33,851 nt of DNA, taken from contig NZ_JAHNZO010000049.1 in the NCBI RefSeq assembly GCF_018998565.1, forward strand, positions 1 through 33,851, given 5' to 3'. Source of the DNA: Paenibacillus oleatilyticus (lineage in GTDB: Bacteria > Bacillota > Bacilli > Paenibacillales > NBRC-103111). The translations under genes were made by a program, and so were the position numbers. The notes below the pieces were generated by a model that was given only the letters and a program-made list of their open reading frames with translations, was not told the origin of the DNA and did not search any database. Shown here piece after piece: positions 25,073 through 31,498 of this stretch. How positions within the stretch are numbered: the stretch's first letter is position 1; each line of letters opens with the position of its first letter.

Positions 25073-27778
25073 TTAAGCGCTCCGGCCGGACGTGACAGGT
25101 TCTTCCGCAGCCGTCACCGGCGCCGCTGCGCTTCCCAATGCCAGCTGCGCTTGCGCAGCGGCGATTCTGGCGAGCGGCACCCGGTATGGCGAGCAGCTGA
25201 CATAATCCAGCCCCACCCCGTGGCAGAAGAAGATCGACTGCTTGTCGCCTCCGTGCTCGCCGCAAATCCCGGTCTTGAGCTGCGGCTTCACGGCGCGTCC
25301 GCGCTCGACCGCCCATTCGATCAACGTTCCGACGCCGTCCCGGTCCAGCACTTGGAACGGATTGTCGGGAAGCAGCTTTGTCTCCACGTAATGCGTCAAA
25401 AATTTGCCTTCGGCGTCGTCCCGGCTGTAGCCGAACGTCATCTGCGTCAGGTCGTTTGTGCCGAACGAGAAGAAATCGGCGTGCTGCGCAATATCCCCCG
25501 CCGTAACGGCAGCCCGCGGCACTTCGATCATCGTGCCGACGCGGTAGCGGAACGTGCGGGCGAACTCGCCAAGCACCTCGTCCGCCTTACGGGTCACGAG
25601 CTCGCGCATCAGCTTCAGCTCATTGGCATGGCCAACCAGCGGAATCATAATATCCGGCCGGACGTCGAGCTGCTCGCGCAGGCAACTGAGCACGGCGCGG
25701 AAGACGGCTTCGATCTGCATCTCGTAAATGTCCGGCAGCACGAGTCCGAGACGGCAGCCCCGGGTGCCGAGCATCGGGTTCATCTCATGCAGCGCCCTGA
25801 CTTTGCGCAGCAGCTTCTCCAGGCTCTCCTTGCGTTCCGGGTCCGCGTCCGGCCGACCGTTCAGGCGCTCGCGCTCGACGACCAGCTGCTCCATATTCGG
25901 CAAAAATTCATGCAGCGGCGGGTCCAGCAGGCGAATCGTTACCGGCAGCCCGTCCATCGCCCGGAAAATGCCCTCGAAGTCCTCCTGCTGCATCGGCAGC
26001 AGCTTCGCCAGCGCCTCCGCGCGCTCCTCCGCCGTCTCCGCCAAAATCATCGCTTGCACGACCGGCACCCGCTCGGCGCTCATGAACATATGCTCCGTCC
26101 GGCACAGCCCGATGCCTTCGGCGCCGAAGCTGCGCGCCTTGGCAGCATCCTCCGGCGTATCGGCATTCGTGTACACCTCCAGCGTGCGAATCTCGTCCGC
26201 CCAGGCGAGAAGCTGCTGCAGCTCGCCCGTCAGCTCGGGCTCACGCAAGCTGACTTCGCCAAGGATCACCCGTCCGGTCGCGCCGTCGATCGACAACGCG
26301 TCGCCCTCACGCACCGTGACGGCTTCTCCGTCAGCGGTCGTTACGGCAAAGGCGCGGTCCGTCAAGCGCAGCGCTTCGCAGCCGCAGACGCACGGCTTGC
26401 CCATCCCGCGGGCTACGACCGCCGCATGGCTAGTCATGCCGCCCCGGCTGGTCAGCACGCCTTCGGCTGCCAGCACGCCGTGAATATCCTCCGGCGTCGT
26501 CTCCGAGCGCACGAGGATGACTTTGCGCCCCGCGCGGGCCCATGCCTCGGCCGTGTCCGCGTCGAACACCGCGACGCCGGAAGCGGCTCCCGGCGACGCC
26601 GGCAGGCCAGCCGCCAGCACATGCAGCGGCTTGTCGGTATCGATCGCGCGGTGCAGCAGTTGATCCAGATGAAACGGCTCAATGCGATTGACCGCTTCGC
26701 CGGTATCGATCACGCCTTCGCGTACCAGATCGACGGCGATTTTGACCGCGGCTTGGGCCGTCCGCTTGCCGTTTCGCGTTTGCAGCAGGTAAAGCTTGCC
26801 CTGCTCGACCGTAAATTCGATATCCTGCATGTCCGTGTAATGCCGCTCCAGCTTCTCCGCCGTCTGCACAAGCTGGTCAAAAACAAGCGGCATCTCCTCG
26901 CCGAGCTTCGCAATCGGAACGGGCGTCCGCACGCCGGCCACGACATCTTCCCCTTGTGCGTTCATCAAGTATTCGCCGTACAACACGGGCTCCCCGGTAG
27001 ACGGATTTCGCGTAAACACGACGCCTGTCCCGCAGTCGCTGCCCATATTGCCGAACACCATCGTCTGAATGTTGACGGCTGTTCCTTGCTCGTCGGGAAT
27101 CTGGTGCACCTTGCGGTAAACTTTCGCCCGCGCATTGTTCCACGAACGAAATACTGCTTCAACGGCCAGTACGAGCTGCTCCTCCACCTTCTGGGGAAAC
27201 TCGCGTCCCGCTTCCTTGCGGATCACCGCCTTGTACTCTCCGATCAGCTCCGTCCAGCCTTCGGCGCTCACTTCACTGTCCTGGCTTACATTTAATCGCT
27301 GCTTGAGGCGGTGCAGCAGCCGTTCGAATTGGTACGTTTCGATGTCGAACACGACGTTACCGAACATTTGGATCAAACGGCGGTAACAATCGAAGGCAAA
27401 TCTCGGATTGCCGGTCAATGCCGCAAGCCCTTGCACCGTTTCGTCGTTCAAGCCAAGGTTGAGAATCGTATCCATCATACCGGGCATCGAAGTCACCGAA
27501 CCCGACCGGACGGAGACGAGCAGCGGCTTGGCCGGATCGCCGAAGCCTTGGCCCTTCGTCTGCTCCAGCTCCCGCATCGCTTGGTGGACCTGCTCCATCA
27601 GCCCCGCCGGAAGCTGCATGCCCGCTTCATAATAGGAGCGGCACACGTCCGTCGTAATGGTAAAGCCCGGCGGCACCGGCAAACCGGCGTTCGTCATCTC
27701 TGCAAGATTGGCCCCTTTTCCGCCAAGGAGCTGCTTCAAGCCAGCATGCCCCGAATGAAACGGCACTACACTTTGCAT
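25073..27778 (-). CDS. ppdK: Pyruvate, phosphate dikinase
   Basis: 901 residues, ATG 27778 with GGGAGG 10 nt upstream. It interconverts pyruvate, ATP and phosphate with phosphoenolpyruvate, AMP and pyrophosphate. The N-terminal ATP-grasp domain opens LLGGKGANLAEMTNAGLPVP and includes VRSGSVTSMPGMMDTILNLG. The central swivelling domain has phospho-His451 in SRGGMTSHAAVVARGMG with the neighbouring Thr that the PPDK regulatory protein can phosphorylate. The C-terminal TIM barrel has EGIGLCRTEHMF and the catalytic Cys in VSCSPYRV. It is intact. Its promoter carries the same motif as pckA, which suggests joint control of PEP supply. Confidence 0.97.
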   Translation of the reverse strand: MQSVVPFHSGHAGLKQLLGGKGANLAEMTNAGLPVPPGFTITTDVCRSYYEAGMQLPAGLMEQVHQAMRELEQTKGQGFGDPAKPLLVSVRSGSVTSMPGMMDTILNLGLNDETVQGLAALTGNPRFAFDCYRRLIQMFGNVVFDIETYQFERLLHRLKQRLNVSQDSEVSAEGWTELIGEYKAVIRKEAGREFPQKVEEQLVLAVEAVFRSWNNARAKVYRKVHQIPDEQGTAVNIQTMVFGNMGSDCGTGVVFTRNPSTGEPVLYGEYLMNAQGEDVVAGVRTPVPIAKLGEEMPLVFDQLVQTAEKLERHYTDMQDIEFTVEQGKLYLLQTRNGKRTAQAAVKIAVDLVREGVIDTGEAVNRIEPFHLDQLLHRAIDTDKPLHVLAAGLPASPGAASGVAVFDADTAEAWARAGRKVILVRSETTPEDIHGVLAAEGVLTSRGGMTSHAAVVARGMGKPCVCGCEALRLTDRAFAVTTADGEAVTVREGDALSIDGATGRVILGEVSLREPELTGELQQLLAWADEIRTLEVYTNADTPEDAAKARSFGAEGIGLCRTEHMFMSAERVPVVQAMILAETAEERAEALAKLLPMQQEDFEGIFRAMDGLPVTIRLLDPPLHEFLPNMEQLVVERERLNGRPDADPERKESLEKLLRKVRALHEMNPMLGTRGCRLGLVLPDIYEMQIEAVFRAVLSCLREQLDVRPDIMIPLVGHANELKLMRELVTRKADEVLGEFARTFRYRVGTMIEVPRAAVTAGDIAQHADFFSFGTNDLTQMTFGYSRDDAEGKFLTHYVETKLLPDNPFQVLDRDGVGTLIEWAVERGRAVKPQLKTGICGEHGGDKQSIFFCHGVGLDYVSCSPYRVPLARIAAAQAQLALGSAAAPVTAAEEPVTSGRSA

Positions 27779-27867
27779 GATTGTTAATCCTCCCGTCATT
27801 TTAGAACCTACGGTACGCAGACCGCGAGTACACATATGGAACGTTGTGGATGTTTAATGATGTATAA

Positions 27868-27896
27868 AACATATCATAGCTTTATTGCATTGTAAA
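27868..27896 (-). promoter_or_regulatory. Probable sigma-A promoter of ppdK
   Basis: TTTACA (27896-27891), 17 bp, TATGTT (27873-27868) on the minus strand. The leader to the start codon is about 85 nt. Confidence 0.55.
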
Positions 27897-27932
27897 TAGT
27901 ATGTATTATTTATATTTAATACACACTATTTA
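27893..27932. promoter_or_regulatory. 40-bp inverted-repeat operator upstream of ppdK (CcpN-like candidate)
   Basis: Two half-sites face each other: AATAGTATGTATTA on the plus strand (27895-27908) and AATAGTGTGTATTA on the minus strand (27930-27917). The 20-bp halves agree at 17 positions. The motif equals the pckA direct repeats (consensus AATAGTRTRYAWTA). It overlaps the -35 of ppdK, so repression is expected. The CcpN assignment is inferred; no ccpN gene lies in this window. Confidence 0.6.
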
Positions 27933-28010
27933 TTCATGATTCTGTGATGGCCGCATCTGTGAGAAAAAGTAACGTTGTCCAAAGCAAATAAAGTTATAGA
28001 CTGAATTGGC

Positions 28011-28032
28011 GATTAAGCTAATGAGCTTGATC
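28011..28032. repeat. Short inverted repeat before the O-methyltransferase gene
   Basis: GATTAAGCT (28011-28019) and AGCTTGATC (28024-28032) are complementary at 8 of 9 positions around a 4-bp centre. It lies 45 nt before the start codon. An operator or hairpin role is possible; no promoter was assigned. Confidence 0.35.
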
Positions 28033-28076
28033 ATATATTTTTATATATTTGAAACAGCCGAAAGGGTCCATTTGAC

Positions 28077-28643
28077 ATGTTTGTTTCCGATAGGAACCAA
28101 CACGAACAACTTGGATCTAGCAAGGAACGAAATAAAAGATGGACGGATGTCGACAATTACTTAAGCGATCTGCTTATAGCACATGACCCTATCCTCGAGG
28201 AAGCGCTTCAAAATAATGCTACAGCCGGTTTGCCGCCGCAAGATATTGCCCCGAACCAGGGTAAGCTGCTGCATTTGTTGGCGCGAATCCAAGGGGCGCG
28301 CACGATCTTGGAAATCGGCACGTTAGGCGGTTATAGCACCATTTGGCTCGCAAGGGCACTGCCTGCTGACGGACGTTTAATTACACTGGAATCCGATCCA
28401 AAACACGCCGAAATCGCACGAGCAAATATTGCGTGTGCCGGTTTGTCCGATATCGTTGAAGTACGAGTAGGTCAGGCGCTTGATTTATTAAAGGAACTGG
28501 ACGCCGAAAACAGACGGTTTGACATGATATTTATCGATGCCGATAAGCCCAATAATCCGGAATACTTCAAGTGGGCACTCCAAACGGTGGGCTGCAAAGG
28601 GTACGACGGTTTCGCGATAGCTCTGGTCACGAATGACAATTAG
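28077..28643 (+). CDS. O-methyltransferase (YrrM/CCoAOMT type) with an internal in-frame deletion
   Basis: 188 residues where 215-225 are usual. SAM motif ILEIGTLGGYSTIWLARAL and acidic motif LITLESDPKHAEIA are intact. FDMIFIDADKPNNPEYFKWAL is normal up to its last residue, then the sequence jumps at 28580/28581 straight to QTVGCKGYDGFAIAL, the family's usual C-terminus. About 50 residues between them are missing, including the D-N pair that normally binds the metal ion. The reading frame is kept. The N-terminus is also odd: family members begin at about SKERNKRWTDVDNY, here preceded by 14 unrelated residues from ATG 28077 without a good ribosome binding site. It is probably inactive. Confidence 0.7.
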   Translation: MFVSDRNQHEQLGSSKERNKRWTDVDNYLSDLLIAHDPILEEALQNNATAGLPPQDIAPNQGKLLHLLARIQGARTILEIGTLGGYSTIWLARALPADGRLITLESDPKHAEIARANIACAGLSDIVEVRVGQALDLLKELDAENRRFDMIFIDADKPNNPEYFKWALQTVGCKGYDGFAIALVTNDN

Positions 28644-28764
28644 CTCACAAGACAAAGGAACTGACGTGCGCTATTTTGGTCTTAGATGGCCCGTTTCTCG
28701 AATAGAGAACATACGTTCCTTTATTCGTGTCGAAACATGTATAGCAAGGCTAAAATCGGGCATT

Positions 28765-28837
28765 TAGCGCATCTGAGTTCCTCTGTAGTTGCGGAAGGTG
28801 GTCAAAAAGACGGTTTAGAGGAACTTTTCCGCGTCTA
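28765..28837. repeat. Copy of a ~73-bp palindromic module
   Basis: It starts with the unit TAGCGCATCTGAGTTCCTCT and ends TTAGAGGAAC...CGTCTA. Its length and ends match the two 72-bp modules at 33576-33760. The upstream 28722-28764 (including TGTCGAAA) also matches the spacer between those modules. Within it GTTCCTCT/AGAGGAAC and GCGGAA/TTCCGC form inverted pairs. The rest of the gene-free stretch 28644-29031 holds only this module and the terminator at 28949. Confidence 0.6.
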
Positions 28838-28948
28838 TTTTGCTCGTGCGCGATCCGTTCATAAGTGAGAGGAGGCTTCGACCGGGGGCTCCCAGGGTCT
28901 TCTAGCGGCTCCCGGTGCCGTTCGCTTAGCACCAAGTCCGCAAACAGC

Positions 28949-28972
28949 AAAAAACCTCTCTGAAGAGAGGTT
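28949..28972 (-). terminator. Rho-independent terminator of the FHA-murA operon
   Basis: AACCTCTC (28953-28960), loop TGAA, GAGAGGTT (28965-28972), with six T residues on the minus strand. A second stem, GGGGCAA/TTGCCCC (28991-29013), lies between it and the stop codon. Confidence 0.88.
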
Positions 28973-29031
28973 ACGAGAAAGGTTACATGGGGGGCAAAAA
29001 TAAGGCTTGCCCCTCCGTTTCTATGATCTTG

Positions 29032-30324
29032 TCACGCCATCCCGGCAGCCCGGCCATCCCGCTCCGTCTCGCCCTCATGCAGCGACAGCTTGGCGCCCAG
29101 CGCGCGGAAGCTGCCGATGACGTCCTCGTAGCCGCGCTCCAGATGCTCCACGCCCGTTATGCGGGTGCAGCCTTCGGCTGCGAGTCCCGCCAGCACCAGA
29201 CACGTGCCCGCGCGTACATCGGTCGCATGCACCCAATCGCCGACAAGCGGCCGGCCGCCGTGGATAAAGGCACTTTCTCCGCGCACCTCGATCTCCGCAC
29301 CCATGCGGCGAAGCTGCGGCACGTGATTGAACCGGTTCGGGTACACCCGTTCCGTGACGATGCTTTTGCCTTTGGCCTGCGTCAGTAAAGCCGTCATCGG
29401 CTGCTGCAGGTCCGTAGCGAAGCCCGGATACATCGTTGCGCGGACCCGGGTCGCTCGGATCTGACCCGTGCTGCGGGCGGTAATGCTGTTTTCGTCCCAT
29501 TCCATCTCCAGCCCGGCCTCGCTCAGCTTGGCGATACACGCCCCGAGGTGCTCGGGAATGACATCCTTCACGGTTACGGTACCGCCGGTGATGCCCGCAC
29601 TCATCAAAAATGCCCCGGCGACGAGCCGGTCGGGAATCACGGTATGCCTTCCTCCATTCAAGTATGGCACGCCCTCGATCCGTATGCGGTCCGTCCCTGC
29701 GCCGTAAATGCGCGCGCCCAGACCGTTCAGGAACGCCGCCGTATCGACGACCTCCGGATCGACTGCGGCATGGTACAGATTTGTCCGGCCCTGAGCGCGG
29801 ACTGCCGCCAGAATGGCGTTGATCGTGGCGCCCGACGTCACGGTATCGAAATAAATGTCCGTCCCGCGCAGCGTTTTGGCCTCAACGATATAGTGATCCT
29901 CGCGGAACTCCACCGTCGCGCCCAGTGCTTGGAACGCCTTCATATGCTGGTCGATCGGTCGGGAGACAAAGTTGTCTCCCCCCGGAAACCCGACCGTCAC
30001 CCGCCCGAATTTGGCAAGCAAGGCTCCGGCAAAATAGTAGGACGCCCGGTAAGCGGACGCCTTCCCCGGATCGATGATCGCGCTGTGGATGTAACGCGGG
30101 TCCAGCACAATTTCGCCGGATGGGCGGCGGGTGATCGTCAAACCGATGTCTTTGCCGATCTGGGCGATCAATTTCACATCGTCGATATTCGGAATGCCCT
30201 CCAGCGTCACAAGACCGTCCGCCAGCGAGGCGGCGGCCAACAAGGCGAGCGAGCTGTTTTTGGAACCGGGAATATGTACGCTGCCGTTCAGGGGACCGGC
30301 AGATTCCACTTCAATCCATCTCAT
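29032..30324 (-). CDS. murA: MurA-type UDP-GlcNAc 1-carboxyvinyltransferase with Asp in place of the fosfomycin-target Cys
   Basis: 430 residues. MurA adds enolpyruvate from PEP to UDP-N-acetylglucosamine, the first step of peptidoglycan precursor synthesis. Conserved residues are present: the Lys/Asn pair in IPGSKNSSLALL, Arg in SRPIDQHMKAFQALGA, the Asp in YPGFATDLQQPMTALL, ERVYPNRFNHVPQL, and Arg in GVEHLERGYEDVIGSFRALG. The mobile loop reads FPGGDN, with Asp117 where most MurA enzymes have the Cys that fosfomycin alkylates. ATG 30324 has only a weak AAGGG site. It lies 29 nt after the FHA gene. It is probably a second MurA rather than the only one. Confidence 0.93.
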   Translation of the reverse strand: MRWIEVESAGPLNGSVHIPGSKNSSLALLAAASLADGLVTLEGIPNIDDVKLIAQIGKDIGLTITRRPSGEIVLDPRYIHSAIIDPGKASAYRASYYFAGALLAKFGRVTVGFPGGDNFVSRPIDQHMKAFQALGATVEFREDHYIVEAKTLRGTDIYFDTVTSGATINAILAAVRAQGRTNLYHAAVDPEVVDTAAFLNGLGARIYGAGTDRIRIEGVPYLNGGRHTVIPDRLVAGAFLMSAGITGGTVTVKDVIPEHLGACIAKLSEAGLEMEWDENSITARSTGQIRATRVRATMYPGFATDLQQPMTALLTQAKGKSIVTERVYPNRFNHVPQLRRMGAEIEVRGESAFIHGGRPLVGDWVHATDVRAGTCLVLAGLAAEGCTRITGVEHLERGYEDVIGSFRALGAKLSLHEGETERDGRAAGMA

Positions 30325-30353
30325 TGACCCTTACCCACTTTCCGATGATGTCG

Positions 30354-31052
30354 TTATTTGTTATGAAGCTCCAGCACGTATCCGCTGCCGCGAACCGCAC
30401 TGATGAGGAAGGTGTCTTTGCCGTATTTTTTGCGAATCCGGTACACCAGCGCATTCAATTCGTCCATCGTCACATCCGGAACCCCGTCCTCGCCGACCGA
30501 GCGCTCCGGCCATACGGCCTGCTTGATTTCGGCAATCGGCACGAGCCGATTGGCATGATCGTACAGCAGCTGAATAAGCAAAAATTCTTTCTCGGACATC
30601 GCAATCCGCTTACCGTCAACCACACATTCCCGTTTCTCCCAATGGATCGTCAGCGGGCCGTTCGGTTCGTCCCACCGCTGCGTAATGCTGAGCGGCTCGA
30701 ACTCCAGCGTCTGGTCGGCGAAAAGATACGAAAAATGCAGTACCGTCATCCCCTTGGCCAGCTTGATGATATCAAACGATTTCAGCGGGTAAGGTTGATT
30801 CGGTTCGACGATCACGCCGTTGATTTCCGTGCCGTGCGTGCTGCCCAGATCGTACAGGACCGCGCGCTCCTCTTCTTTGCGGATCACTATATGTTTACGA
30901 GAAATAAACGCGTTCGAAAAAGCGAAGTCCGGAGAATACGAGTTCGACGCCCTCCCGACTACTGTTTCGGCGGCGGTCAGATTCAGGCACGTACCCGAGC
31001 GGAAAGGCTCTCCGCGAATCACATAAAGACAAGCGAAAGTATCCAGTTTCAT
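30354..31052 (-). CDS. FHA domain-winged-helix regulator
   Basis: About 232 residues. An FHA domain (residues about 25-95) shows VVGRASN, FISRKHIVI and STHGTEINGVIV, the residues that hold phosphothreonine. Residues about 130-225 resemble an OmpR-type winged helix: RIAMSEKEFLLIQLLYDHAN and VYRIRKKYGKDTFLISAVRG, then SGYVLELH. There is no receiver domain and no membrane segment. It could turn a Ser/Thr kinase signal (PrkC type) into transcription, with murA as its operon partner. The start is uncertain: ATG 31052 has a GGAGGG only 2 nt away, ATG 31079 has none. Confidence 0.85.
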   Translation of the reverse strand: MKLDTFACLYVIRGEPFRSGTCLNLTAAETVVGRASNSYSPDFAFSNAFISRKHIVIRKEEERAVLYDLGSTHGTEINGVIVEPNQPYPLKSFDIIKLAKGMTVLHFSYLFADQTLEFEPLSITQRWDEPNGPLTIHWEKRECVVDGKRIAMSEKEFLLIQLLYDHANRLVPIAEIKQAVWPERSVGEDGVPDVTMDELNALVYRIRKKYGKDTFLISAVRGSGYVLELHNK

Positions 31053-31212
31053 TCCCTCCGAGTGCTGCACAGCGGTCATGCATCGTTGTGCGGTCGATAA
31101 AAATAAGTTGACCTCCTATCATCATAGCTTATTTCGGCCTTGAAGGAAAATAGGCTTCGCTGACGCATCAGTTATATTTCGATAATACGACTCTGTCAGG
31201 GAAAAACGGACA

Positions 31213-31260
31213 TAAAAAAGCCCGCCTCACCGAAGGATGCATACGGAAAGGGGGTAGCGG
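31213..31260 (-). terminator. Terminator-like hairpin in the leader of the FHA-murA operon
   Basis: On the minus strand a CCGCTACC arm pairs with the opposing arm in GGTGAGGCGG (bulged), followed by a T6 run. No minus-strand gene precedes it, but TTGACA (31295-31290) lies upstream with a poor -10. It could be an attenuator of the FHA-murA transcript. The rest of the gene-free stretch 31053-31498 holds no gene I can support. Confidence 0.4.
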
Positions 31261-31449
31261 TCCAGTTATCATTCATTTTATACAAACAATGTCAACAGTG
31301 TCGGATCTCCCGTAGACGAACACAAGCGGCTGCTCTGTCACGGATTTAAACGATTGAGCTTGCATGCCATTCATCTGCCATTTTATATTGAGAATTAGCT
31401 CCACAACCACCTTAATGGGCCGCTCTATCTACAAGACGAAGGTCCGTGG

Positions 31450-31455
31450 TATAAT
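31450..31455 (+). promoter_or_regulatory. -10 box of the LTA-synthase-like gene
   Basis: TATAAT lies 44 nt before the start codon. No convincing -35 was found at 16-18 bp, so this is a half-supported promoter. Confidence 0.45.
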
Positions 31456-31498
31456 AGCACTACTTTAACGAAAACGCATTCACACGGGAGATCCGCCT

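Noticed and set aside
24920..27295. A 791-codon plus-strand frame
   Set aside because: It runs antisense to ppdK and has the Arg/His/Gln-rich composition expected of an antisense frame. No ribosome binding site or family match was seen.
30895..31125. Minus-strand 76-codon frame behind an AGGAGG near 31115
   Set aside because: It overlaps the FHA gene in another frame, has no recognisable fold and stops inside the FHA domain. A leader peptide cannot be excluded, but the support is poor.
31213..31260. T-box or other riboswitch in the FHA-murA leader
   Set aside because: The hairpin is terminator-like but lacks the T-box sequence GGGTGG-ACCGCG and the specifier loop, and I recognise no ligand-binding core.
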